Origin: Bryobacterales bacterium F-183
Lineage (GTDB): Bacteria; Acidobacteriota; Terriglobia; Bryobacterales; Bryobacteraceae
Reading direction: 5' to 3'
Assembly: GCA_016865505.2 (NCBI GenBank)
Contig: AP025252.1
Span: forward strand, 4,030,001-4,094,000
Length of the DNA stretch: 64,000 nucleotides
Under the pieces are notes generated by a model. That model was given only the letters and a program-made list of their open reading frames with translations, was not told where the DNA came from and searched no databases. Of the stretch, positions 1-8,911 are shown in pieces. How positions within the stretch are numbered: position 1 is the first letter of the stretch; every line of letters starts with the position of its first letter. The translations under genes and the position numbers were made by a program.

Positions 1-666
1 GACTGCGTTGTCGGTACGGAACTGTTCCGGCTTGACGATTTGCCATTCCTTGCTGGCATTCTTGCCGAACTCGACGGTGGCGCCTTTGGCCGTGAACTCG
101 AGTTTGGTGAGTTCGTCAGCGGAGAGAGAGAGCAGGCGCTTGTCGCGGAGGTCTTTCCAGGTGCGATCGAGGGTGGCGCGGTTGAAGGTGCCGAGGGTGT
201 AGAGCTTGCTATCGCCAGCCATGCGGACGTACATCGATCCGCCGGCGGGCTGTTCGTCGCCGATTTGCAGGGTTTGGGTCTTGCCGTCCTTCTTCGAGAT
301 CACCAGTTCGAGGGCTGGGGTTTCGAGTCCGTAGGTTTTCCAGTCCTTGTTGTTGGCATCGACCAGGGAGTCCGATGTCAGGTTGCCGAGCAGGGTAAGC
401 AGCGGCGTGATGGCATCGGTGTCGGCGCGCATCTCTTTGGGCGACGTAAGCGCCCAAGTCACGTTGCCGGTACGCTTGATGATGGTAGGAGGTTGGCCAG
501 GACGGCGGAACTCAATCTGCGTCACCTGGGAATCGGGGATTTCCGCGATCTTGGGAGGCGCGTCCGCCGCCGGTTTGCCTTCCTTTGCTTGTTCGTTCGT
601 ATACGTCCAATAGGCTGCGCCGCCGGCAACGACGAGCAGCCCGACTGCTACCAACAGACCTTTCAT
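1..666 (-). CDS. DUF4340 domain protein, C-terminus cut by window edge
   Basis: 222 codons are visible from an ATG at 666; the stop lies outside the window. Residues 4-20 form one hydrophobic N-terminal segment (signal anchor), followed by a long soluble beta-rich part with short runs such as YGLETPALELVIS and the repeated TLxIG/YxxLG pattern I associate with DUF4340. This family commonly ends Gld-type ABC operons, and here its ATG overlaps the stop of the GldG-like gene by 4 bases (ATGA), so the two are probably translationally coupled. Role inferred: an envelope-anchored accessory protein of the ABC exporter encoded upstream. The substrate is unknown. Confidence 0.8.
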   Translation of the reverse strand, partial: MKGLLVAVGLLVVAGGAAYWTYTNEQAKEGKPAADAPPKIAEIPDSQVTQIEFRRPGQPPTIIKRTGNVTWALTSPKEMRADTDAITPLLTLLGNLTSDSLVDANNKDWKTYGLETPALELVISKKDGKTQTLQIGDEQPAGGSMYVRMAGDSKLYTLGTFNRATLDRTWKDLRDKRLLSLSADELTKLEFTAKGATVEFGKNASKEWQIVKPEQFRTDNAV

Positions 667-2042
667 CGCCGCTTCCACCAAACACTAACGCCGAACGCCA
701 CTACGGTGAGCGGAAGGATGATGAGCGTGAACCAAACGAGGAGGTTCATCTGGCTGCGCGTCACCTGGATGCGCCGGTCTTCCGGATCCTTGGGCCGGAT
801 GGAGATCAAGTCTTCGTCGGCGGCAAGCCAGTTGAGGGCGTTGCCGAAGAAGTCGCGATTGCCGCCGAAGTTGATATAGCCGTTCATGGCGAAGGTGGAG
901 GTACCGATGACCACGAAGCGGCCATTGTTGTTTTCCTTGCCTGTCTTGAAGGTGCCCGCGACGCCGAGGACGAAGGGACCTTTCTTGTCCTTGTCCTGAT
1001 CGATGCGGACCTCGCCCTTGATGGCATTGACGTTCTTAGCGTACGCATTGGCGGCGGAGCTGAAGAGCTTTTCGACGGTGGCTTGGCCGGTGGGGCTCTT
1101 TACTTCCAGCGGACGGGCCAGCGGCATGGCAAGGGCGGTCTCTTTGAGGTCCCGCACGATGGGGTGCGGATCGTAGGCAGTCACCAGCGGGATTTCCGGC
1201 CCCATGCGGAAGAAGCGGCCTGCGCCTGAGGTGTCGAGGACGAGTTCGTCGGTGGAGGATACGCCCCAGCTGTTGAGGACCTTCCAGAGTTCGGGGTTGG
1301 GCGCAATGTCGTTGCTCAGGCCTTGGAGCGGAGGGTCGACGAGGAAGAGCGCTTTGCCGCCTTTTTCGACGTAGATCTTGATGGCGTTGGCGAGAGCCTC
1401 CGGATAGTCGCGACGGGGTCCGCCGACGACGAGTACGGTGCAATCGGCAGGGATGTCGCTGGTTTCGAGAAGGGAGATGGCGCGGGACTTGTAGTTGCTC
1501 TTTTCCGCGACTTCTTTGCCGGCGGACAGGCCGCTGGAACCGGTTTCGTCGGGCGAGTGTTCGCCGAGGCCGGTGGCGAAGCAGACGTTGCGAACGCCTT
1601 CTTTGAGCACGCGGATAAAGGCGCCGGTGATTTCTTCTTCCGTCACGCTCTTGGCTTCATCACGTTTGAGACCGGATTCCACGACGGTGGCCGGGACTGT
1701 GCGTACGCCTGCTGCGCGAACGGTGAGCGGGTCTTTGTCGACGTCGACAAACTTGACCTTGACCTTGTTCGAGAGGTTCTCGTAGCGGCTCAAAAGGTCG
1801 CGCGCGGCCTGGAAGCCACGGCTCTTGTCGTAGTAGCTGATGGTGACGTCGCCCTTGAGGTTCTTGACGATTTTTTCGGTCTGTTCCGACAGCGAGTAGC
1901 GCTTGTTGGTGGTGGAGTCGTAGCTGACGTTTGCCTTGTTGGCGATGTAGTTGACCAATACGAGGATCGCGACGACGACCGCGATGTACACGGTGGCGTA
2001 TGCGGCAAACTGCGTTTGACGTTGCTTAAAGAGTTCTTTCAT
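663..2042 (-). CDS. GldG-like ABC transporter auxiliary protein
   Basis: 459 residues. There is one membrane segment near residues 15-35 and a second at about 432-452, with a large periplasmic domain between them. The N-terminal YDSTTNKRYSLSEQT stretch and the mixed alpha/beta middle (VLVVGGPRRDYPEALANAIK) match the GldG/ABC-type auxiliary family (PF09822-like). In gliding Bacteroidetes GldG works with GldA and GldF. Acidobacteria carry the same gene set without proven gliding, so a motility role should not be assumed. The gene lies 6 bases after the permease gene and overlaps the DUF4340 gene by 4 bases, giving a four-gene operon. Confidence 0.85.
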   Translation of the reverse strand: MKELFKQRQTQFAAYATVYIAVVVAILVLVNYIANKANVSYDSTTNKRYSLSEQTEKIVKNLKGDVTISYYDKSRGFQAARDLLSRYENLSNKVKVKFVDVDKDPLTVRAAGVRTVPATVVESGLKRDEAKSVTEEEITGAFIRVLKEGVRNVCFATGLGEHSPDETGSSGLSAGKEVAEKSNYKSRAISLLETSDIPADCTVLVVGGPRRDYPEALANAIKIYVEKGGKALFLVDPPLQGLSNDIAPNPELWKVLNSWGVSSTDELVLDTSGAGRFFRMGPEIPLVTAYDPHPIVRDLKETALAMPLARPLEVKSPTGQATVEKLFSSAANAYAKNVNAIKGEVRIDQDKDKKGPFVLGVAGTFKTGKENNNGRFVVIGTSTFAMNGYINFGGNRDFFGNALNWLAADEDLISIRPKDPEDRRIQVTRSQMNLLVWFTLIILPLTVVAFGVSVWWKRR

Positions 2043-2048
2043 GGCGAG

Positions 2049-2816
2049 TTATGCCCTCCACCGGAGCGATTCCAGCGAACGGGCCGAGAGGAACAAGCCC
2101 AGGAAGATAAGAGATGCGAAGAAGACGACGTCTTTGAGGTCGACGACGCCTTTGGTGAACGGTTCGAGGTGCGTGACCACCGAGAGGTAGCTGATGACCT
2201 TACCAGTGGTTGAGGTGTCGAACTGGCTGACCCATTCAATGACCCACAGGAGAAGGGAGATCACGAAACCGGCGGTGCCGGCGATGATCTGGTTCTTGGT
2301 GGTGGTGGAGATGAACGCGCCGATGGCGATGAGGCCTGCGCCTTGCAGCAAGAGGCCGAAGAAGCCGATCAAGACCGGCTTGACGTCCGGCTGTCCCCAG
2401 GCGAACAGGAAGATGACCGATAGGGCTGCGACCAGGATGACCGTGGTGTACAGGAGTACGGCAGCGAGCCACTTGCCTACGATGATCGCGAGGTCCGAGA
2501 CCGGCGAGGTGACGAGGAGTTCGATGGTGCCCGAGCGCTTTTCTTCCGCGAAGAGGCGCATGGTGATCATGGGGATGAGGAACAGGCCGATGACGCTGGT
2601 GTTCATGAGCACCGGGCGGATGATCATCTCATTGATGTTCATGGGGAAGCTGCGTCCCATCATTTGGGATTGCATCGACGCTTCCACAAAGTAGGCAGTG
2701 GCGGAATAGAAGAAGAATCCGAAGATCAACGCGTACAACGCCATGACGGCATACGCCACGGGCGACGCGAAATAGGAGTGCAACTCCTTTTGGCAAATGG
2801 TCCAGGCGCCTCTCAT
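2049..2816 (-). CDS. ABC-2 type permease (GldF-like)
   Basis: 255 residues with about six hydrophobic segments. It begins RGAWTICQKELHSYFASPVAYAV in type (the KEL...YF..P motif of the GldF/NosY permease group) and contains the conserved EEKRSGTIELLVTSPVS loop typical of ABC-2 permeases. It supplies the membrane part of the exporter whose ATPase is encoded just upstream. Its ATG shares one base with the ATPase stop (TAATG), so translation is coupled. Substrate not identifiable. Confidence 0.9.
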   Translation of the reverse strand: MRGAWTICQKELHSYFASPVAYAVMALYALIFGFFFYSATAYFVEASMQSQMMGRSFPMNINEMIIRPVLMNTSVIGLFLIPMITMRLFAEEKRSGTIELLVTSPVSDLAIIVGKWLAAVLLYTTVILVAALSVIFLFAWGQPDVKPVLIGFFGLLLQGAGLIAIGAFISTTTKNQIIAGTAGFVISLLLWVIEWVSQFDTSTTGKVISYLSVVTHLEPFTKGVVDLKDVVFFASLIFLGLFLSARSLESLRWRA

Positions 2817-3862
2817 TATTCGCTTTCCTTTTCTTCTGCTGCGGGTGCGGCTTCTGCGGGGGCGGATTCCGGCTTGGCTCCGGAGGTCAACTGGAGGAAG
2901 ACCTCTTCGAGGCTGAGGCCGAGCGGGCGGAGTTCGTTGAGGTTCCAGCCGGCTTCGACGACAGCGCGGGCGATCTCCGGACGGATGTTCTTGCCGGACA
3001 AACCCTCGACTTCGAAGGTGACAATGCCCTGCGTTCCGACGGGCTTAAAGACAACACGACTGACGCCGCTGATGCGCTCGAGCTTTTCGCGTACCTGGCC
3101 TTCATTGGTGGCTTCCACTTCGACAAGGACCGCGGAACCGCCAGCGCGGCGATTCTTGAGGGCCGAGACAGAGTCCGTCGCCATCACCTTGCCTTTGGCG
3201 ATGATGATGGCCTGTTCGCAGGTCTGCTCCACTTCGGTGAGGATGTGGGTGCTGAGGATGATGGTGTGGTCCCCGGCGAGCGACCGGATGAGGTCGCGGG
3301 TTTCCATGATCTGCTTGGGGTCGAGACCGGAGGTGGGCTCGTCGAGGATCAGGACATCGGGGTTGTGGATGATGGCCTGGGCCAGGCCGACGCGCTGCTT
3401 GTAGCCTTTGGAGAGCTTCGAAATCAGCTTGGTACGGACATCGGCGACGGCGCAGCGTTCGGCGACTTCCTGTACACGCTTGGCGAGGTCGCCGGCGGGT
3501 ACGCCCTTGAGCTTGCCGACAAAATCCAGATACTCGCCGACTTCCATTTCGGGGTAGAGGGGCGGTGTTTCCGGCAGATACCCGATGCGCTTTTTGACCT
3601 CCATCGGGCTCTTCACTACGTCGAACCCGGCCACCTCCGCCTTGCCGCTCGAGGGAGGCATGAAGCAGGTGAGCATTCGCATCGTCGTCGTCTTTCCAGC
3701 TCCGTTTGGACCTAGAAAGCCGACAATCTGCCCCTTCTCGACCTCGAAAGAGATATTGTCCACGGCCGTGGCGCGCGCGTATCTCTTGGTGAGACCTTCG
3801 ACTTTGATCATATGTTTTGTTGGGGTTGGGACGGCAGTCCCGAAGTCATTATCATAACTCAT
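2816..3862 (-). CDS. ABC transporter ATP-binding protein (GldA-like)
   Basis: 348 residues. Walker A GPNGAGKTT lies at residues 51-59 with Lys57, the signature region is LSKGYKQRVGLAQA, and Walker B is VLILDEPTSGLDP followed by the H-loop STH. The C-terminal ~110 residues form the extra regulatory domain often seen on ABC-2 ATPases, ending in a Glu/Ala/Pro-rich tail. The ATG at 3862 is chosen because AGGAAAG sits directly before it; the next in-frame ATG (3811) has no ribosome site. That ribosome site overlaps a CCTATTG/CAATAGG inverted repeat, so transcription or translation is probably controlled from the shared region with padR. Confidence 0.92.
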   Translation of the reverse strand: MSYDNDFGTAVPTPTKHMIKVEGLTKRYARATAVDNISFEVEKGQIVGFLGPNGAGKTTTMRMLTCFMPPSSGKAEVAGFDVVKSPMEVKKRIGYLPETPPLYPEMEVGEYLDFVGKLKGVPAGDLAKRVQEVAERCAVADVRTKLISKLSKGYKQRVGLAQAIIHNPDVLILDEPTSGLDPKQIMETRDLIRSLAGDHTIILSTHILTEVEQTCEQAIIIAKGKVMATDSVSALKNRRAGGSAVLVEVEATNEGQVREKLERISGVSRVVFKPVGTQGIVTFEVEGLSGKNIRPEIARAVVEAGWNLNELRPLGLSLEEVFLQLTSGAKPESAPAEAAPAAEEKESE

Positions 3863-3867
3863 TCTTT

Positions 3868-3921
3868 CCTATTGCTTTCCAATAGGAACCTATGCCAAAC
3901 TTCCTATGGCTAACCAATAGG
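3868..3921. promoter_or_regulatory. Repeated CCTAT/ATAGG sites between ABC operon and padR (candidate PadR operator)
   Basis: The divergent spacer holds a perfect 7-bp inverted repeat CCTATTG-N5-CAATAGG at 3868-3886, a lone CCTATGCC at 3889-3896, and a second imperfect repeat CCTATGG-N4-CCAATAGG at 3903-3921. The first covers the ribosome-binding site of the ABC ATPase gene; the second ends 4 bases before padR. Inference: these bind the PadR protein, giving autoregulation and control of the divergent operon. Confidence 0.5.
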
Positions 3922-3925
3922 ACGT

Positions 3926-4267
3926 ATGGCGGACAAAAACGATATCTGGCAGGGCACCCTTGCGCTGATGGTCTTAAAGACGATTGAGGCGCTCGGTCCG
4001 ATACATGGATATGGGATCGCGCGGCGGATTGAGCAGACTTCGGGCGACCGGCTGGACCTGAACTACGGGACACTGTACCCGGCGTTGCTGAAGTTGGAGC
4101 AGGAAGGTGCCGTCACCTCCGAGTGGGGATTTTCCGACAACAATCGTAAGGCAAAGTTCTATTCGCTGACGGCGGATGGGCGCGCGCGGGTGGCGAAGGC
4201 GACGCGGGAGTGGCAGGAGACGGCAGACATCATGGCGAGGTTCCTGACCAAGGGCGGTGTGGCATGA
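3926..4267 (+). CDS. PadR family transcriptional regulator
   Basis: 113 residues. It is a winged-helix protein of the short PadR subfamily: WQGTLALMVLKTIEALGPIHGYGIARRIEQ is followed in register by LNYGTLYPALLKLEQEGAVTSEW and the KFYSLTADGR wing (quoted here in pieces). PadR proteins repress neighbouring transporter genes and release DNA on ligand binding. Its TGA overlaps the ATG of the next gene (ATGA), the standard acidobacterial PadR-ADOP permease arrangement. The inverted repeats just upstream are likely its operator. Confidence 0.93.
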   Translation: MADKNDIWQGTLALMVLKTIEALGPIHGYGIARRIEQTSGDRLDLNYGTLYPALLKLEQEGAVTSEWGFSDNNRKAKFYSLTADGRARVAKATREWQETADIMARFLTKGGVA

Positions 4268-6906
4268 AGCGGCTTTGGCGGGAGTGGCGGCGGAGACTGT
4301 CGCAGGTGGGAAAGCCTGATTCTTCCGACATTGCTGAGGAGATTGAGGCAAACCTGCAACTGCACATTGACGACAACATACAGAGCGGCATGAGTCCGGC
4401 AGAGGCGAGGAGGGAAGCCATTATGAAGCTTGGCGGGATTGAGCCGGCGAAAGAGTCGTATCGGGATCAGGCGACGGTTCGCTGGATGGATAACCTGCTG
4501 CAGGATGCGCGGTATTCCATTCGCCAGTGGAGGAATAAGCCGGGGTTTGCGGTTACGGCGCTGGTGATCTTGAGCATGGGATTGGCGGCGAGCGTCGCGA
4601 TCTTTTCCTTTGTGTACGCGCTGTTGCTGAAGCCGCTGCCATACAAGGATCCGGCGGGGTTGGCTGCGATTTATGAGGTGGCGCCAGGGTGCCCGTACTG
4701 CAATTTGTCCTATCCGGATTATTTGGACTGGAAGGCGCAGACGCAGACCTTGTCGCAACTGGAGGGCTTTGCGTACGGCGGGTTCGCGATGGCGGGCAAT
4801 GAAGGTCCGCAGATGCTGCGTGGGGCTCGGGTGTCGGCCGGGTTCTTCCGGCTGCTGGGCGTGCGTCCGGTGGTGGGGCGTGACTTTGTGGACGGAGAGG
4901 ATCAGCCGGGGAAGCCGCTGTTGGTGATGATCACGGCGGAGGCTTGGCGGAACAAGTTTGGCGGTAGCGAATCGGTGATCGGGCGCAGGATCGTGCTGAA
5001 CGATAAGCCGAACGAGATTGTTGGCGTACTGCCGGACAGCTTTCAGTTTGCGCCGCTGGGGACGCCTGAGGTGTACCAAATCCAGATTCCCTCGAACGGT
5101 TGCGAAACACGCAGGAGCTGCCACGGGATGTACGGCTTGGGGCGTATGCGTCCCGGGGTCGGGCTGGAGGCTGTGAAGGCGGAAATGGCGGAGATTGCGC
5201 GGAGACTGGAGCGGCAGTATCCGGAGTCAAATCGCGACCAGGGTGGTACGGCGGATCTGCTGACGGACACGGTGAACGGAAAGCTGAAGCCGATTGTGTC
5301 GACGATGTTTGCCGGGGTTTGTTTGCTGCTGCTGATTGTTTGGGCGAACGTGTCGAGCCTGCTGCTGGTACGGTCCGAAGGACGGAGGCGGGAACTGGCG
5401 GTACGGCGGGCGCTGGGGGCGTCGGGGGCGCGGATCGCCGGGCAATTTGTGACGGAGGCCTTCGCGCTGGTGTTGGTGAGTATGTGCTGCGGGTTGGTGC
5501 TCGCGCATTGGCTGATTCCGCTGCTGGTGCGCATGATTCCCGACTTCATGTTGGAAGAGATGCCGTACTTTCAGGGTCTTCATTTGGGGATGCCGGAGTT
5601 GTTGTTTGCGATCGGGATCGCGGCTGCGACTTTGCTGGTAACCGCTCTGACGCCCTCGCTGCACTTGCTGTTCTCAAAGGCGAGCGCGGGGTTGTCGGAG
5701 GGCAATCGTGGATCCGGCGGGTTGAGCTGGCGGGGTACGGGAGCGAAGCTGGTGGCGCTGGAACTGGCGACGGCGGCGGTGCTGCTGGTGGGCGCTGGTC
5801 TTTTGGCTCGGAGCTTGCAGATGATGTTCGAGGTTGATTTGGGGTTCCGGCCAGAGCGGCTGATCTCGATTGGCATGAACTTGCCTGGAAAGACCTACGA
5901 CACCGATGCGAAGGTCCTGGCTGTGCAAGGTTCGATGAAGCGACTGGTGGAGAGTGTTCCCGGCGTGGCGGCAGTGGCGTACTCAGGGCAGAGCCCGATT
6001 ACGCATACCGGCAATACGACGTGGTTGCATCTGGTGGGGTCGGCGAATGATGGGGAGAAGATCGACTTGCCGGAGCGGGCGGTGGACCCGGCGTACTTTG
6101 CGACGGTCGGCGCAAAGCTGGCCAGTGGACGGTACTTTACGTCGGACGATGATGACAAGCATCCCCGGGTGGTGATTGTGAACCGGCTGTTTGCCAATCG
6201 CTATTTTGGCGGCCAGGACGCGACGGGACGCCGTGTGGTGTACCACCGCGCAGGGTCGAAGCCAATGGAGATTGTGGGGATGGTGGAGAACCTGAAAGAA
6301 GGTCAATTGGATGCGGATGAGCGTCCGGTGCTCTATGTCCCAATGCTGCAGCAGATGGATACAGGAATGGTGATGACCGTGCGCACCAATGTGAAGAGCG
6401 AACCGCTCATCCCTTTGATCTTGGGCAAGCTTCGCGAGCAGCATCGCGACGTTCTGATGGATACTCCGGTGACGATGGCGGACCGGATTCAGAACTCAGC
6501 GTCGGCTTATGTGCGGCGGTCGTCGGCTTGGGTGGTCGGCGGGTTTGCTGCGATGGCGGTGTTGTTGAGTGTCGTCGGGCTTTACGGCGTTGTCGCATAC
6601 TCGGTGAGCCAGCGGACTCGGGAGATCGGGGTACGGATGGCGCTGGGCGCTGAGCGGGCGACGGTATCGGGATTGATCTTGCGTGAGGCGGGCGCACTTT
6701 GTCTTGTGGGGCTCGGTGTGGGCTTGATTGCCGCCGTGGGGTTCGCGTCGATGGCTAAGTCCATGTTGTTTGGCGTGCAGTCCTGGGATGTGACGACGCT
6801 GGTTGTGGTTGTTGTGGTGCTGGGAAGCGCGGGTCTTTTGGCGAGCTACATACCGGCGAGGCGAGCTGCTTCTGTGAACCCGGTCGAGGCGTTGCGCGCC
6901 GAGTAG
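4264..6906 (+). CDS. ADOP-type duplicated ABC permease (MacB/FtsX-like)
   Basis: 880 residues from the ATG at 4264; a longer frame exists upstream but lies inside padR. The order is a soluble N-terminal helical segment (MKRLWREWRRRLSQ, then EIEANLQLHIDD, typical of PadR-linked permeases), a first membrane helix near 95-120, a periplasmic MacB-like core domain, an FtsX domain near 350-430, then a second periplasmic domain and FtsX block ending in YIPARRAASVNPVEALRAE. The duplicated layout is diagnostic of the ADOP family. No ATPase is adjacent, as is usual for these genes, so it may use an unlinked ATPase or act in signalling. Confidence 0.92.
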   Translation: MKRLWREWRRRLSQVGKPDSSDIAEEIEANLQLHIDDNIQSGMSPAEARREAIMKLGGIEPAKESYRDQATVRWMDNLLQDARYSIRQWRNKPGFAVTALVILSMGLAASVAIFSFVYALLLKPLPYKDPAGLAAIYEVAPGCPYCNLSYPDYLDWKAQTQTLSQLEGFAYGGFAMAGNEGPQMLRGARVSAGFFRLLGVRPVVGRDFVDGEDQPGKPLLVMITAEAWRNKFGGSESVIGRRIVLNDKPNEIVGVLPDSFQFAPLGTPEVYQIQIPSNGCETRRSCHGMYGLGRMRPGVGLEAVKAEMAEIARRLERQYPESNRDQGGTADLLTDTVNGKLKPIVSTMFAGVCLLLLIVWANVSSLLLVRSEGRRRELAVRRALGASGARIAGQFVTEAFALVLVSMCCGLVLAHWLIPLLVRMIPDFMLEEMPYFQGLHLGMPELLFAIGIAAATLLVTALTPSLHLLFSKASAGLSEGNRGSGGLSWRGTGAKLVALELATAAVLLVGAGLLARSLQMMFEVDLGFRPERLISIGMNLPGKTYDTDAKVLAVQGSMKRLVESVPGVAAVAYSGQSPITHTGNTTWLHLVGSANDGEKIDLPERAVDPAYFATVGAKLASGRYFTSDDDDKHPRVVIVNRLFANRYFGGQDATGRRVVYHRAGSKPMEIVGMVENLKEGQLDADERPVLYVPMLQQMDTGMVMTVRTNVKSEPLIPLILGKLREQHRDVLMDTPVTMADRIQNSASAYVRRSSAWVVGGFAAMAVLLSVVGLYGVVAYSVSQRTREIGVRMALGAERATVSGLILREAGALCLVGLGVGLIAAVGFASMAKSMLFGVQSWDVTTLVVVVVVLGSAGLLASYIPARRAASVNPVEALRAE

Positions 6907-6921
6907 TAGCCTGAAGAGAGT

Positions 6922-7986
6922 TTGCGGCAACCGGTACACACACTTTATGGCGGAGCGCATTTGTTCCGCCCCGACACGGTCCTGAAGCTTGGGGCGCTGG
7001 CGAGGAAAGCCTGGCAGCAGTTTGGGCCGATTGGCACGACGCCAGAGTTTGTTGCGCGAAAGCTTGCGGCGGAGCCGATTGAGGATCTGCGCATCGACTT
7101 CGAGGATGGTTATGGACTGCGGAGCGATGACGAAGAGGATCGTCATGCGGTGGAGGCGGCTCGCAACGTCAATGTCGCGGAGGTGTTGCCGCCGTTTCTG
7201 GGGATTCGCATTCGATCGTTCGCGAGTACGGAGACACGGGCCCGGGCTGAGCGCACGCTGAAGCTGTTTCTGGACGAGTTGAAGTCGATTCCAGAGAACT
7301 TTGCGGTGACTTTGCCGAAGATCGATTCACCGGATGAAGTGGCGGATCTGGCTCGTATGTTGCCCGATGGTGTTGCGATTGAGGCGATGATTGAGACGAC
7401 GAACATCCTGCCTCGGATGCGGGACTTGATTCCGGCGGCTGAGGGGAAGCTTCGTGCGGCGCACTTTGGCCCGTACGACTTCAACTCTGTTTGCGGCATA
7501 TTGTCGATCGACCAGGATCTGCATCATCCCATCTGCGATACGGCTCGGCATCAGATGCTACTGGCGTTTGCGGGTACTGGCGTCACGCTAGCGGACGGAC
7601 CTACGAAGACGCTGCCGTTGGGTACGGATGCGGATGTGGTGCGCGGGGCCTGGGATAAACATATGCGGAATATTCGCAGGTCCATCCAGCATGGGTTCCA
7701 CCAGGGTTGGGATCTGCATCCGGCGCAGCTGTCGGCGAGGTACGCGGCGATTTACGACGTGTTCGCGGCGAGCATCGAGCAGACGACGGCGCGGTATCGA
7801 AATTTTCTGCAGCAGAAGGAACAGGCGACGGCGCTGGGTACGGCGTTTGACGATGCCGCGACGGCGTTGGGGTATGAGGTGTACTTCGAACGGGCGGTGA
7901 ACTGCGGCTTCCTCAGTGTCGAAGAAGCCGCAGCGGTGAAATCAGTTACGCAAGCAGCGACTTACAGTACTCAAAGCTCTTCTTGA
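6922..7986 (+). CDS. HpcH/HpaI aldolase / citrate-lyase-beta-like protein (DUF6986 type)
   Basis: 354 residues. The start is TTG at 6922 with GAAGAGAG before it. The sequence follows the CitE/HpcH TIM-barrel pattern: DLRIDFEDGYG (metal-binding Glu/Asp region), LGIRIRSF, VTLPKIDSPDEV, AIEAMIETTNILP and AAHFGPYDFNS. It resembles the DUF6986 branch, whose substrate is not established; a lyase acting on a 2-oxo-acid or acyl-CoA type substrate is inferred. The last 41 bases overlap tail-to-tail with the minus-strand sugar-isomerase-like gene. It starts 15 bases after the ADOP gene and may be co-transcribed with it. Confidence 0.82.
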   Translation: MRQPVHTLYGGAHLFRPDTVLKLGALARKAWQQFGPIGTTPEFVARKLAAEPIEDLRIDFEDGYGLRSDDEEDRHAVEAARNVNVAEVLPPFLGIRIRSFASTETRARAERTLKLFLDELKSIPENFAVTLPKIDSPDEVADLARMLPDGVAIEAMIETTNILPRMRDLIPAAEGKLRAAHFGPYDFNSVCGILSIDQDLHHPICDTARHQMLLAFAGTGVTLADGPTKTLPLGTDADVVRGAWDKHMRNIRRSIQHGFHQGWDLHPAQLSARYAAIYDVFAASIEQTTARYRNFLQQKEQATALGTAFDDAATALGYEVYFERAVNCGFLSVEEAAAVKSVTQAATYSTQSSS

Positions 7987-8818
7987 CTTCAGCAACAGTG
8001 TCCGCGCCGCGGTATTCGTACTCGATGTTGGCGGGGATCTTGTACTTCTTGGTCTTGAGAAGCTGTAGGACGTCCTTGATCGGCGTTTGGCCCTTGCCGA
8101 ACTCGACGTTCGCGCCCTGGTTACGGCCGCGGTCCTTGAGGTGGAGGGTGACGATCTTGGAGTGGTTCTTGGTGATGTAGTCCACCGCGTCGAAGTTGGC
8201 GGCGGTAAAGTGGCCGATGTCCAAGTTGACGACGATGTACTTGGACTTGCCCTTCATGGCTTCTTCGAAGTTTTCCGGCGTGGCGAATTCATTGGGCCGG
8301 ATGTTCGAGTGGTTGTGCATGCCGACGTAGACCTTGTGCTTCTTGGCGAAGGGGTCGACGCGGGCGGCAGTGGACACATTGGAAGACGCAGTGATCTTGT
8401 CGATGCCAAGCGCCTTGGCCATCTTGATGCCGTTCTCGATTTCGAGGTCGGACCAGCTATCGCGGAAGCTGATGTTGACGGCATAGAGGTTGATGCCGGC
8501 TTCGTCGAATTTCTTGCGGAACTTGGGGAACTCGTCCCATGGCGGATTCTTGCGCCAGGCTTCTTTGACCTTCTGGTCGCCCTTGGGTTCAATGTGGCCG
8601 GACCAGAGTTCGCAGTAGCCGAGTCCAACAGTGGACATGGCCTGGATCATTTCGTCAAAGCCACGGTCGCGGAAGCTGTAGGACTGGGCGCCGATCATGA
8701 CGCCGTTGATCTTGGAATCGATCTTGGCTGCGGCCGATGCGCGCCCCAGGTTTAGGAAGGGAGCTGCGATCGCGGGCACGGCTGTCGCCAGCCGGAGTAC
8801 ATCTCGTCTCGATTGCAT
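7946..8818 (-). CDS. Exported sugar-phosphate isomerase/epimerase-like TIM-barrel protein
   Basis: 290 residues. It begins with a twin-arginine signal (SRRDVLRLATAVPAIAAPF, cleavage after ASAA near residue 31). The mature part has the AP-endonuclease-2-like barrel pattern: GAQSYSFRDRG, GLGYCELW, ITASSNV, VYVGMHNHS (metal His), VVNLDIGHF and IVTLHLKDR. Such secreted or periplasmic xylose-isomerase-like proteins are abundant in soil acidobacteria, and most lack a known substrate. It stands alone on this strand, divergent from the PEP-CTERM gene and convergent with the aldolase-like gene. Confidence 0.85.
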   Translation of the reverse strand: MQSRRDVLRLATAVPAIAAPFLNLGRASAAAKIDSKINGVMIGAQSYSFRDRGFDEMIQAMSTVGLGYCELWSGHIEPKGDQKVKEAWRKNPPWDEFPKFRKKFDEAGINLYAVNISFRDSWSDLEIENGIKMAKALGIDKITASSNVSTAARVDPFAKKHKVYVGMHNHSNIRPNEFATPENFEEAMKGKSKYIVVNLDIGHFTAANFDAVDYITKNHSKIVTLHLKDRGRNQGANVEFGKGQTPIKDVLQLLKTKKYKIPANIEYEYRGADTVAEVKKSFEYCKSLLA

Positions 8819-8911
8819 ACGACAGGAATCATATCAACTCTGTGACTAAGGGAGAAGCCGTATTGTTGATGCCTGCGAGGGTGATATGGAACAATTGGCA
8901 CGAGGGAGACG

